This document shows positions 1 to 6,325 of a DNA stretch of 20,370 nucleotides, one piece after another. The notes beneath the pieces were generated by a model. It searched no databases, had not been told where the DNA came from, and saw nothing but the letters and a program-made list of their open reading frames with translations. Each line of letters opens with the position of its first letter. Positions within the stretch are counted from its first letter, which is position 1. The position numbers and the translations under genes were made by a program. Source of the stretch: Acidaminococcaceae bacterium (lineage in GTDB: Bacteria; Bacillota; Negativicutes; Acidaminococcales; Acidaminococcaceae); NCBI GenBank assembly GCA_024405585.1, contig JAKSOM010000005.1, forward strand, positions 1 through 20,370, in the 5' to 3' direction.

Positions 1-83
1 GCCTATGGCCTATTGCCTATGGCCTATTGCCTATGGCCTATTGCCTATGGCCTATTGCCTATGGCCTATTGCCTATGGCCTAT
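1..83. repeat. 14-bp tandem array (paired heptamers)
   Basis: About 5.9 perfect copies of the 14-mer GCCTATGGCCTATT run from the first base to position 83. Each unit is two heptamers, GCCTATG and GCCTATT. The array starts at the window edge, so its true length is unknown. It covers the stop codon and last few codons of the minus-strand nnrDE gene. Because 14 is not a multiple of 3, a change in copy number beyond the stop would not matter, but one inside the coding part would shift the frame. It has no unique spacers, so it is not a CRISPR array. Confidence 0.95.
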
Positions 84-1643
84 CCTCACAATCCCGCTAT
101 TGGTAATTTTCTCTTCACATTCACCTTCCAAAATCCTGGCTCTGGCCTGGGGCAAATTGCCAATAATTTCACCCGCCGCCAAACCGGGAACCCCCTCAGT
201 CGCCATGGTCCCCGCCACACCATGCAAATAGCATCCCAAAATGGCCCCGCTCTCTGCATCCAAACCCTGGGCCACAAGCCCGGCAATAATCCCCGTAAGC
301 ACATCACCACTGCCCCCTGTAGCCATGGAACTGGAACCGGAATCCGCCAAATATACCGCACCCCCGGGCAATGCCACTATAGTGGGAGCCCCCTTCAATA
401 CCAGCACCGCCTGCCAACGCTTAGCATACTTCTCCGCCAAAGTCAGGCGGTTACTGTTAACCTCTTCAATATCCAGCCCTGTCAGACGGCTGAACTCCCC
501 GGCATGGGGCGTCAGCACCTTGGGCACCCCATTCTCCAACAGCACATCCTGATGTCCTGCCAGGGCATTCAAAGCATCCGCATCAATCACCATGGGAACC
601 TTGGCCCGGCCAATCAACTTCCGCACAAACTCCTGCGTAGCACTGCCCCTGCCCAATCCCGGTCCCATAGCCAACACATCGGTCTCAAAATCAACCAAAG
701 TTTCCACGCCCTCCGGCTTCAATCCGCCCCCTTCAACTTCCGCCAAAGGACGCACCATCTCTTCATCCAGCTTGGCGGCCAAAACAGAGGCCGCACTCCC
801 ATGTGTAAACAAGGTAACCAGTCCCGCTCCACTCTTCACCGCCGCCCTGGCAGCCAATCCTGCCGCCCCGGTGTAACCTGTTGAACCGGCCAAAATGGTC
901 ACCCTGCCGCAATCACCCTTGTGAGCATCCCCACTTCTGATGGGCAAAAGTTCCCTGGCCATCCCGGCATCCGCCAAATAATACCGGGAACTGTCCTTAG
1001 CCATAACCACGGGAGGAATGCCAATATCCGCCAAAAAAAGTTTCCCCACCTTCTCGCGGGCCGGATACAGCAACATCCCCACCTTGGGCCTGCCTAAAGT
1101 AATTGTATAATCCGCCGTCACTGCCCGTTCCGCCACTGCCCCCGTATTCCCGTTCACCCCGGAGGGAATATCCACACTCAACACGGGGCAGGCCGCCTTG
1201 TTCATAATATCCGTCAAAAGGGCATAACTTTCCTTCAGCTCACCCTGAAATCCCGTACCCAACAACGCATCTATCAGCAAATCCGCCTTGGAAGCCGACA
1301 TCTTCAAATAATCCAAATCCGCCTGGCTGCGCAAATCCTTCACCGTTACACCGGAATCCACCAACAGCTTATATTCCGTCATGGCCTCGTTACTGCTGAT
1401 CCCCACGCCAAAAACTTCCACCTTCTTGCCGTAACCCGCCAGCCAACGGGCGGCACCAAAACCGTCACCACCATTATTGCCCTTGCCGCAAACAACAACC
1501 ACCCGTCTGCTTTCACCAAGGATTGTGGCAGCCACATCCGCCACCGCCTTGGCCGCATGCTCCATAAGCACCAACTCCGGCAAGCCGTATGCCCCATAAC
1601 TCCTGTCAATATCCTGCATGGACTCCACATCAATAAGCTTCAT
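66..1643 (-). CDS. nnrDE: Bifunctional NAD(P)H-hydrate epimerase / ADP- or ATP-dependent NAD(P)H-hydrate dehydratase
   Basis: This cytosolic enzyme repairs NADH and NADPH that have been hydrated by heat or side reactions. The N-terminal YjeF domain epimerises the R and S hydrates, and the C-terminal ribokinase-like domain dehydrates the S form using ADP or ATP. The 525-residue product has the epimerase glycine motif CGKGNNGGDGFG near residue 50 and IDALLGTGF and VDIPSGVNG further on. The dehydratase half carries MGPGLGRG, DADALNAL, LTPHAGEF and the nucleotide-site motif GGSGDVLTGIIAGL. I place the start at 1643 because GGGGGAGGTG lies just upstream and the family begins at this MKLID-like sequence; an in-frame ATG at 1712 lies inside the upstream gene. 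The CYTH gene ends one base before this start, so the two are probably cotranscribed. The last codons and the TAG stop lie inside the 14-bp array, so the C-terminal tail is probably array-derived. Confidence 0.95.
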   Translation of the reverse strand: MKLIDVESMQDIDRSYGAYGLPELVLMEHAAKAVADVAATILGESRRVVVVCGKGNNGGDGFGAARWLAGYGKKVEVFGVGISSNEAMTEYKLLVDSGVTVKDLRSQADLDYLKMSASKADLLIDALLGTGFQGELKESYALLTDIMNKAACPVLSVDIPSGVNGNTGAVAERAVTADYTITLGRPKVGMLLYPAREKVGKLFLADIGIPPVVMAKDSSRYYLADAGMARELLPIRSGDAHKGDCGRVTILAGSTGYTGAAGLAARAAVKSGAGLVTLFTHGSAASVLAAKLDEEMVRPLAEVEGGGLKPEGVETLVDFETDVLAMGPGLGRGSATQEFVRKLIGRAKVPMVIDADALNALAGHQDVLLENGVPKVLTPHAGEFSRLTGLDIEEVNSNRLTLAEKYAKRWQAVLVLKGAPTIVALPGGAVYLADSGSSSMATGGSGDVLTGIIAGLVAQGLDAESGAILGCYLHGVAGTMATEGVPGLAAGEIIGNLPQARARILEGECEEKITNSGIVRIGHRQ

Positions 1644-1644
1644 C

Positions 1645-2220
1645 TCACACCTCCCCCAACAACGCCAGACCCCTGGCATACTTACTCTTGGATTCCTCCC
1701 GGAAAACCGCAACCCTGGCCAAAGCCCTACGCAAATTTTCCAAATCCCCGGCAGTACCTTCCTTCAACTCAAACTCAACCTCATCAATGGACTCAGTGCG
1801 GCCGTTGGCCGCCTCCAGCCAACCCTTATCCACAGCCATCTCAAACAAAGCCCCTTCATACCGCAACATCCGCACCACACGTGTCACTTTGGTGGCAAAA
1901 AGCGGCTCCACATCGGCAAACCTGGGTCTGCCGTCCATCTGGGGCTCATTGATTTCCTCCCGCTCCGCCAAACCGCCCTCCTTGCGGATGGTCCGCTTGG
2001 TGGTGCTCTCATACTCAACATGGCCGTCCGGGAACTCCGTACTCCGCACCCGATAGGCAACCCCGCCCCGGCGCAACCGCCGCTCCGGGCTGTCATAATA
2101 GGTACTCACCAATCGCAGGGTCTCCCCTTCACCATCGCAACAATGGTCAAGAAAAAACTTGCCCTGCAAAAACTTATGCAATTCTTCCTCTGCAAACAGC
2201 AGCTTCAACTCTACTTCCAT
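1645..2220 (-). CDS. CYTH domain protein (triphosphate tunnel enzyme family)
   Basis: The 191-residue protein belongs to the CYTH superfamily (class IV adenylate cyclase / thiamine or inorganic triphosphatase), whose members bind triphosphates and divalent metal in a beta-barrel tunnel. The hallmark ExExK motif is at residues 2-6 (EVELK). It is followed by YYDSP near 41-45, the basic strand RVR near 57-59, the acidic and basic strand EVEFELKEG at 147-155 and the final SKY lysine near 180. The length fits a stand-alone CYTH domain without the CHAD domain often fused to it. The exact substrate cannot be read from sequence. The start at 2220 puts ExExK at the N-terminus as usual in the family; an in-frame ATG at 2256 would add 12 residues and neither start has a clear Shine-Dalgarno. 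It precedes nnrDE by one base, so both are probably in one transcript. Confidence 0.88.
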   Translation of the reverse strand: MEVELKLLFAEEELHKFLQGKFFLDHCCDGEGETLRLVSTYYDSPERRLRRGGVAYRVRSTEFPDGHVEYESTTKRTIRKEGGLAEREEINEPQMDGRPRFADVEPLFATKVTRVVRMLRYEGALFEMAVDKGWLEAANGRTESIDEVEFELKEGTAGDLENLRRALARVAVFREESKSKYARGLALLGEV

Positions 2221-2227
2221 TTTATTA

Positions 2228-2236
2228 ATTATAACA
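2228..2236 (-). promoter_or_regulatory. Extended -10 promoter of the CYTH-nnrDE unit
   Basis: On the minus strand the sequence reads TGTTATAAT, a perfect TGnTATAAT extended -10 element. Its last base is only 7 nt before the ATG at 2220, so transcription would start at or within a base or two of the start codon. No convincing -35 hexamer is visible. The absence of a Shine-Dalgarno before this ATG fits a leaderless or near-leaderless message. Confidence 0.5.
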
Positions 2237-2329
2237 CACGGACGTACCACTTTCATATAATAAATTTTAAAAACTGCTTCCTTCTAACCCTTCACCAACC
2301 ATTCCCACACTCCTCATCCGTCATCCAAC

Positions 2330-2416
2330 CTAAACATTCAAAATCATACTCACGCAGACATTTATGAGAAAAAATTTTTCACTGTTAATTGCAAACTCAC
2401 AATAGCAAAAACTCAT
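2330..2416 (-). CDS. Possible 28-residue leader-type mini-ORF
   Basis: On the minus strand AAAGGAGGG is followed after 7 nt by ATG at 2416 and an open frame of 28 codons ending at TAG (2330). The product would be hydrophobic with three cysteines and starts MSFCYCEFAINSEK. The strong Shine-Dalgarno and good spacing are the only support. The ATG lies in the 3' arm of a 17-bp perfect hairpin and the Shine-Dalgarno lies in its loop, so any translation would depend on the hairpin opening. I do not recognise the peptide, and chance is a real alternative. Confidence 0.2.
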   Translation of the reverse strand: MSFCYCEFAINSEKFFLINVCVSMILNV

Positions 2417-2455
2417 ACAAATTCCCTCCTTTAGGACAGAATTTGTATGAGTTTT
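2408..2455. repeat. Perfect 17-bp inverted repeat, 14-nt loop
   Basis: Arms 2408-2424 and 2439-2455 are exact reverse complements (AAAACTCATACAAATTC and its complement), with the loop at 2425-2438. The stem is AT-rich. On the minus strand the loop reads TGTCCTAAAGGAGG, which contains a Shine-Dalgarno-like sequence, and the 3' arm ends in five T residues. It could be a weak terminator or a translational control hairpin. There is no plus-strand gene upstream for it to terminate. Confidence 0.8.
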
Positions 2456-2610
2456 CTACATAATACGTTTGTTAAAATAAACTTATTCCCCTCAGATACC
2501 GGACTCATTTCCCTGCCGACGAAAAATAAAACCCGCTGCATCAACTCCAAGTCAAAACAATTTCTTGTCCAGCATAAAATCCATCCTAACAATGTATTAT
2601 ACGAAAAACT

Positions 2611-2668
2611 AAAAAAACAAGTTATCGTTACAGTTTTTGCAAAATCTACGGAAACTGTAACGATAACT
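2611..2668 (-). terminator. Rho-independent terminator after the membrane-protein gene
   Basis: A 17-bp perfect inverted repeat has arms at 2620-2636 and 2652-2668 and a 15-nt loop. On the minus strand the 3' arm is followed by TTGTTTTTTTAG, a U-rich tail. It begins 38 bp past the stop codon of the membrane-protein gene, the right place to end the ispD-membrane protein transcript. The stem is long but AT-rich. Confidence 0.7.
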
Positions 2669-2705
2669 CATATTTTAATCATAATATTTTCTTACTCTGT
2701 TCTGC

Positions 2706-3590
2706 CTATGCCCTACGTTTTTTTCCCAGGTCATACACCAGATACACACCCACGCCGGCAGCAGTGAAGAGTGCCGGAGCCATATTCACCGCCTGAGCAT
2801 TGCCCTGGTAATAGCTGATGAAAAGTACGCTGATCAAAAAGAAGAAATTGCCGGCACGGAGCCGCTTGCCATCCATCCTGCGGCCGCTCCGGTCCTCCCT
2901 GGCCTCCACCAGTACGCTCATCCTCAGCATGGGCAGGAACAAAATCGCCGTCACCGCCATCAGAGCCACGTTATATACGCTCAGCACCACCGGTGCCCTG
3001 CTGATGCCGCTGCTGAACCACAACATACCGAAAGACACCGCCGCCAGATAGAGGGAATAGAACACCCCGTTGGGCAGCTGGCTTTCGATGATATAGGCCA
3101 CGCCCAACATCATGGGATAGAGCCAAGCCCCCTCCTGCCCCAGCCACCAGGCGCAAATCAGCATCAGAAGATTATCCGCAATTTTGTGCACATCCCCACT
3201 GGAACGGTTCATCATCCTGAGCATAAAAATCAACAACAGCATTACCATAAAATTCGGCTCCCCCATCCAAGCCGCCCAAACCACACTCAGCACGCCGCCA
3301 ATGAAGCCGCCCCACTTCCTGTCCGGGTCCAGTTCCATACCCAACATGAAGCTGAAAAGCAGGCCAAAGCCCACACCCACCCCCGCCATACAGGCATCAT
3401 AAGTGTTCACATTCTGATAAAGTTTCCAAGCCGCCTCCCCACAGAAGGCCAATACACTGCAGAGCAGTGCCAAACGGGTTGCTTTGTCCTGAAAATCAAA
3501 AGGACGGGCCAAACCGAAATATTTGCCAAGGCCGGTAAGATCCACCGCCTCCGGACTATATCCTTTGTATTTGTTCTTGTTCTTAGCCAT
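2706..3590 (-). CDS. Polytopic membrane protein of unknown function
   Basis: I do not recognise this 294-residue protein. It has a charged cytoplasmic-looking N-terminus (MAKNKNKYKGYSPEAV), then about nine or ten hydrophobic segments, roughly at residues 38-56, 66-85, 95-110, 114-127, 137-150, 158-172, 176-193, 203-222, 247-262 and 270-287. A basic and acidic loop near 229-247 (VEAREDRSGRRMDGKRLRAG) separates the last two helices from the rest. No signal peptide, transporter signature or catalytic motif stands out. The start is well supported: AGGAG lies 7 nt upstream, inside the end of the preceding gene, and the ATG directly follows that gene's TAA. This tight junction implies translational coupling with the cytidylyltransferase and suggests a shared role, perhaps in envelope or polysaccharide work; that role is inference. 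Confidence 0.85.
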   Translation of the reverse strand: MAKNKNKYKGYSPEAVDLTGLGKYFGLARPFDFQDKATRLALLCSVLAFCGEAAWKLYQNVNTYDACMAGVGVGFGLLFSFMLGMELDPDRKWGGFIGGVLSVVWAAWMGEPNFMVMLLLIFMLRMMNRSSGDVHKIADNLLMLICAWWLGQEGAWLYPMMLGVAYIIESQLPNGVFYSLYLAAVSFGMLWFSSGISRAPVVLSVYNVALMAVTAILFLPMLRMSVLVEAREDRSGRRMDGKRLRAGNFFFLISVLFISYYQGNAQAVNMAPALFTAAGVGVYLVYDLGKKRRA

Positions 3591-4289
3591 TTATTTTCTC
3601 CTGTTGAAAAAGTACTCGAACACCGGCAAATCCTCCGGCCGGGTCAACTTCTGATTGTTTTCATCCCCCTGGGCCACAAAAATCTTGATGTCGGGAAGCA
3701 TCTTTGCCACCACCCCGCAATCATCCGTAGCCGTAAAATCCGCCTGCAAAGCCGCCATTTCGTAGGCCCTGCTGATGAGACCCAACCTGAAGCCCTGAGG
3801 CGTCTGACAAGCAATGAGTTTCTCCCTGTCCGGGGTGGCAGTCACTTCACCCTTGCCATTGATTTCCACAATGGTGTTGGTAGGAGTAATCCCCACATTC
3901 ACCGCGTCATACTTATCCAAAGCACTGAACACCCTGGTAATCAACTCCGTCGACACCAGGGGTCTGGCCGCATCGTGAATCAAAATCTTATCATTAGGCG
4001 CATTTCCCAGAAAATAATCAATGGCCGCCCCGCTGCTGTCATAACGGTTGTTACCGCCAATAATGACTCCGCAAACCTTGGGCCAGTTGTTACGCTTGAT
4101 AATGGTCTTGGCCTCATCCACATAGTCACTATTCATCACGATGAGAATCCTATCCACCGCAGGATGATTTTCAAAGGCCTGTACCGAATGTTCCAACACA
4201 GTCCGTCCCGCAAACTCCAAAAACTGTTTCGGTCGGCTCATACCCATACGGGCACCTACACCGCCGGCCAAAATTGCCACTAAATTCAT
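3591..4289 (-). CDS. ispD: IspD/TarI-family cytidylyltransferase (2-C-methyl-D-erythritol 4-phosphate or alditol-phosphate CDP-transferase)
   Basis: This enzyme transfers CMP from CTP to a phosphorylated polyol. In IspD the substrate is methylerythritol 4-phosphate (MEP isoprenoid pathway); in TarI/Bcs1 relatives it is ribitol or a similar alditol phosphate for surface polymers. The 232-residue protein has the nucleotide loop LAGGVGARMG at 7-16, PKQF at 20-23, HDAARPLVS at 105-113, QTPQGF at 162-167 and TDDCG at 188-192. The length is normal for either group. The stretches GGNNRYDSSGAAIDYF and YDAVNVGITPTNTIVEI remind me more of the surface-polymer branch than of classical IspD, so the symbol is provisional. 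The start has GGGGGA upstream. The membrane-protein gene begins at the very next base, and rfbB, a sugar-nucleotide gene, is divergent. Confidence 0.8.
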   Translation of the reverse strand: MNLVAILAGGVGARMGMSRPKQFLEFAGRTVLEHSVQAFENHPAVDRILIVMNSDYVDEAKTIIKRNNWPKVCGVIIGGNNRYDSSGAAIDYFLGNAPNDKILIHDAARPLVSTELITRVFSALDKYDAVNVGITPTNTIVEINGKGEVTATPDREKLIACQTPQGFRLGLISRAYEMAALQADFTATDDCGVVAKMLPDIKIFVAQGDENNQKLTRPEDLPVFEYFFNRRK

Positions 4290-4318
4290 TTGGCATCTTC
4301 CCCCTTGGGTTTTTTTCT

Positions 4319-4327
4319 ATTATAGCA
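4319..4327 (-). promoter_or_regulatory. Extended -10 promoter of the cytidylyltransferase gene
   Basis: The minus strand reads TGCTATAAT, a perfect extended -10 element, 29 nt before the ATG at 4289. No good -35 is visible, as expected for an extended -10 promoter. The predicted transcript would have a leader of about 23 nt containing the Shine-Dalgarno. Confidence 0.6.
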
Positions 4328-4402
4328 CAAATCGGAATATGGTGGTACACCTAAAATCCAATATGCTCCGTAATTAGAGTTAGAAATTGGCTCTTAAAAC
4401 TA

Positions 4403-4431
4403 TTGACTTAACAGATGATTTCAACTAAGAT
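4403..4431 (+). promoter_or_regulatory. Sigma-70-type promoter of rfbB
   Basis: TTGACT (4403-4408) and TAAGAT (4426-4431) are separated by exactly 17 bp. Transcription would begin near 4438, giving a very short leader that contains AGGAG at 4441-4445, just before the ATG at 4452. Confidence 0.7.
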
Positions 4432-4451
4432 TGTCATGGAAGGAGAATATT

Positions 4452-5441
4452 ATGAAAATCATTGTTACAGGAGGTGCCGGTTTCATCGGCTCCAACTTCA
4501 TCTTTTATATGCGTAAAACACACCCGGACTACCACATCATTTGTCTGGACAAACTGACCTATGCCGGCAACATTGAAACCCTACGGCCAATTATGAATGA
4601 ACCCCATTTCCGCTTTGTCAAGGAAGACATCTGCAACCGGGAGGCGGTTTACCGTCTCTTCGAAGAGGAACACCCGGATATGGTAGTAAATTTTGCAGCG
4701 GAAAGCCATGTGGACCGGAGCATCCTGAATCCGTCCGTCTTCCTTGAAACCAATATCATCGGCACCGGCGTGCTCATGGACGCCTGCCGCAAATACGGCA
4801 TCCAAAGATATCATCAGGTCTCTACGGACGAGGTATATGGGGATTTGCCCCTGGACAGGCCGGACCTGTTCTTTACGGAGACCACGCCCCTTCACACCTC
4901 CAGCCCCTACAGCAGCAGCAAGGCGGGAGCTGACCTGTTGGTTATGGCCTACCACAGGACCTACGGTCTTCCCGTCACCATCAGCCGTTGCAGCAACAAC
5001 TATGGTCCCTACCACTTCCCGGAAAAACTCATTCCATTGATGATTACCAATGCTTTGGCAGACAAACCCCTGCCGGTTTACGGCAAGGGCGAAAATATAA
5101 GGGATTGGCTCTATGTAGAGGACCACTGCCACGCCATTGATCTGGTCATCCACAAAGGCAAGGTGGGTGAGGTCTACAACATCGGCGGCCACAACGAAAT
5201 GCGCAATTTAGACATCGTGAAACTCATCTGCAAGGAACTGGGCAAACCGGAAAGTTTGATTACCTTTGTTACAGACAGAAAAGGGCATGACATGCGCTAT
5301 GCCATTGACCCCACCAAAATTCACAATGACCTGGGCTGGCTGCCGCAAACCAAATTTGCCGTTGGCATCAAGAAAACCATCCAATGGTATCTTGCCAATG
5401 AAACATGGTGGCGGCCCCTACTCCAACGCAGTATGATATAA
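4452..5441 (+). CDS. rfbB: dTDP-glucose 4,6-dehydratase
   Basis: RfbB/RmlB converts dTDP-glucose to dTDP-4-keto-6-deoxyglucose, the second step towards dTDP-rhamnose and other deoxysugars used in surface polysaccharides. The 329-residue protein is an extended SDR. The NAD-binding [10 protein letters not shown] is at residues 7-16, the family motif ESHVDRS at 84-90, the catalytic STDEVYGD at 124-131 and YSSSK (YxxxK) at 153-157. [15 protein letters not shown] (182-196) and RDWLYVEDH (217-225) are typical of RmlB. The start at 4452 is set by AGGAG 6 nt upstream; a further in-frame ATG at 4431 lies before that site. It stands alone, without rfbA, rfbC or rfbD beside it. It has its own promoter and terminator, and a broken second copy lies about 1 kb downstream. 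Confidence 0.95.
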   Translation: MKIIVTGGAGFIGSNFIFYMRKTHPDYHIICLDKLTYAGNIETLRPIMNEPHFRFVKEDICNREAVYRLFEEEHPDMVVNFAAESHVDRSILNPSVFLETNIIGTGVLMDACRKYGIQRYHQVSTDEVYGDLPLDRPDLFFTETTPLHTSSPYSSSKAGADLLVMAYHRTYGLPVTISRCSNNYGPYHFPEKLIPLMITNALADKPLPVYGKGENIRDWLYVEDHCHAIDLVIHKGKVGEVYNIGGHNEMRNLDIVKLICKELGKPESLITFVTDRKGHDMRYAIDPTKIHNDLGWLPQTKFAVGIKKTIQWYLANETWWRPLLQRSMI

Positions 5442-5480
5442 GAAATAACCGTCCCTGCTTCCGCAGGGGCGGTTATTTCT
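5441..5480 (+). terminator. Rho-independent terminator of rfbB
   Basis: An 18-bp stem (arms 5441-5458 and 5463-5480, one G.U pair) with a 4-nt loop starts at the last base of the rfbB stop codon. The inner half is GC-rich (CCGTCCCTGC paired with GCAGGGGCGG). The tail reads TTATTTCTTT. Confidence 0.85.
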
Positions 5481-5599
5481 TTCCCAGAACAAGAAAAGAA
5501 CTTTCGTCCTTCCTTACTTTTTTACTCGCTACAGACAAAATCATACTTGAAATTGAATTTATACACAATTTAGGACTTAACCAAATATTTTGCGTTGTG

Positions 5600-5842
5600 T
5601 TATTTTATTTCCTGCTCAAGGTTGTCAAAATCGGGCGTAGAGAAAAATTCGCCGAGAGTTATTTCCATGCCATCACAAAGTTTTTTTATGGTTACAACGC
5701 CAGGATTTTTGCTTTCACCTAAGAGAATACTCTTAATAGTGGATTGTGAAACACCGGCGATATAACTCAACCCATTCGGGGTAATCCTTCTTTCCTCACA
5801 CAGGTCATATATTCGTTTGGAAATCATTTTTTGTGTATTCAT
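5600..5842 (-). CDS. Small XRE-family helix-turn-helix transcriptional regulator
   Basis: The 80-residue protein is a single Cro/C1-type DNA-binding domain. The helix-turn-helix is near residues 21-40 (LSYIAGVSQSTIKSILLGES), followed by NPGVVTIKKLCDGMEITLGE and a short acidic tail. Small orphan regulators of this shape are common in Firmicutes. The upstream in-frame extension to 5938 crosses the operator region and reads like non-coding AT-rich sequence, so I start at 5842, where GAGAAG precedes the ATG; 5827 is also possible. The gene is divergent from a small membrane-protein gene, and three copies of a TAGTGA-N4-TCACTA palindrome lie between them. One copy is 10 bp upstream of this start, so I infer that the protein represses itself and its neighbour. 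Base composition is much more AT-rich than the flanking genes, a sign of transfer. Confidence 0.85.
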   Translation of the reverse strand: MNTQKMISKRIYDLCEERRITPNGLSYIAGVSQSTIKSILLGESKNPGVVTIKKLCDGMEITLGEFFSTPDFDNLEQEIK

Positions 5843-5851
5843 AAAACTTCT

Positions 5852-5867
5852 CAATGATATATCACTA
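5852..5867. promoter_or_regulatory. Operator copy 1 (degenerate), in front of the XRE gene
   Basis: CAATGA-TATA-TCACTA keeps the right half-site exactly and four of six bases of the left half-site. It lies 10 bp upstream of the regulator's ATG, where bound protein would block its transcription or elongation. Confidence 0.55.
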
Positions 5868-5891
5868 AAAATATGATAGATTTTTTTCAAA

Positions 5892-5923
5892 AAAAATATT
5901 AGTGAAAAATCACTAATATTTTT
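5892..5923. promoter_or_regulatory. Operator copy 2, long palindrome upstream of the -35 element
   Basis: Exact 14-bp arms at 5892-5905 and 5910-5923 flank a central AAAA; the core is TTAGTGA-N4-TCACTAA. It ends one base before the TTGACA (5925-5930) of the plus-strand promoter and lies in the upstream region of the divergent regulator gene, so one bound dimer could affect both promoters. Confidence 0.75.
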
Positions 5924-5924
5924 G

Positions 5925-5952
5925 TTGACAAACAACAAAAAAGTGCTACAAT
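5925..5952 (+). promoter_or_regulatory. Strong sigma-70-type promoter of the small membrane-protein gene
   Basis: A consensus TTGACA (5925-5930) and TACAAT (5947-5952) are spaced by 16 bp, and TGC before the -10 makes it an extended -10 as well. It is boxed in by operator copies 2 and 3, which suggests strong expression under tight repression. Confidence 0.8.
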
Positions 5953-5963
5953 AGCATTAATAA

Positions 5964-5979
5964 TAGTGATATATCACTA
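5964..5979. promoter_or_regulatory. Operator copy 3, just downstream of the promoter start
   Basis: TAGTGATATATCACTA is a perfect 16-bp palindrome with the same half-sites and 4-bp spacer as copy 2. It begins about 5 bp after the predicted transcription start, a classic place for a repressor to block elongation or open-complex formation. Confidence 0.75.
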
Positions 5980-5998
5980 ATAACTTAGGGAGGAGAAA

Positions 5999-6325
5999 AT
6001 GAGTAAAATTCTTTCGATAAATATTGCAGATGAACTTGTAACTGTTGCCATGGACAATGGATTGGCAAAAGATTTGCCACTAGAGTGTTTTAATTTTGAA
6101 CCGGAAGTTGGAAAAGAAGTTGAAATTCATAAAAAAGATGATGGCTCTTATGTTGTTAATGCAGTAGAGCAGGAATTAACCAAAAAATTATGGTTTGGTT
6201 GGGTAGCATCATTTTTCTGCCTACCAATAGGTATGTACTTTTTATACAAAGCCAAGCATATGAAAAGCTACTATTTTTTCTTGGTAGTAGCAATTTTATC
6301 TATTGTTGGTGCGTTGATAGAATAA
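5999..6325 (+). CDS. Small membrane protein with soluble N-terminal domain and two transmembrane helices
   Basis: The 108-residue product has a soluble N-terminal part of about 60 residues rich in short beta strands (ECFNFEPEVGKEVEIHKKDD). Two hydrophobic helices follow, at roughly 65-83 and 90-107, with a basic loop (YKAKHMKS) between them. The FxPxVGxEVEI pattern resembles the N-terminal segment seen in some Firmicute TM2-domain proteins, from memory only, and I assign no function. GGGAGGAG 3 nt before the ATG is a very strong ribosome binding site, and the promoter is close to consensus. The divergent XRE gene and flanking operators imply that the gene is normally kept off. The rfbB remnant begins within about a dozen bases of its stop codon. 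Base composition is strongly AT-rich compared with the housekeeping genes. Confidence 0.8.
   Translation: MSKILSINIADELVTVAMDNGLAKDLPLECFNFEPEVGKEVEIHKKDDGSYVVNAVEQELTKKLWFGWVASFFCLPIGMYFLYKAKHMKSYYFFLVVAILSIVGALIE

Larger units (their letters stand above)
2221..2705. other. AT-rich intergenic region with two long hairpins
   Basis: About 485 bp separate the CYTH gene from the membrane-protein gene. The stretch is clearly richer in A and T than the genes around it. It holds the extended -10 of the CYTH gene, two perfect inverted repeats (2408-2455 and 2620-2668) and one very small possible ORF (2330-2416). An open frame on the plus strand from 2447 has no ribosome binding site and runs through both the second hairpin and the minus-strand gene end, so I do not call it. 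I recognise no RNA family here. Confidence 0.6.

Noticed and set aside
1..83. CRISPR array
   Set aside because: The repeats are back-to-back with no unique spacers and the unit is only 14 bp.
27..884. Long plus-strand open frame starting in the 14-bp array
   Set aside because: It lies opposite nnrDE, has no ribosome site, begins in repeat sequence and its product is low-complexity with no recognisable domain. nnrDE has full family motifs on the other strand.
2447..2767. Plus-strand 106-codon frame in the intergenic gap
   Set aside because: It has no good ribosome site, starts in a hairpin arm, runs through the terminator of the minus-strand gene and into that gene, and shows no family resemblance.
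3186..4283. Plus-strand 365-codon frame opposite the cytidylyltransferase and membrane-protein genes
   Set aside because: It is the complement of two well-supported genes and its translation is histidine- and proline-rich shadow sequence.
5843..5938. N-terminal extension of the XRE regulator to 5938
   Set aside because: The extension crosses operator copies 1 and 2, is phenylalanine-, isoleucine- and lysine-rich AT sequence, and the ATG at 5842 already begins a complete regulator.
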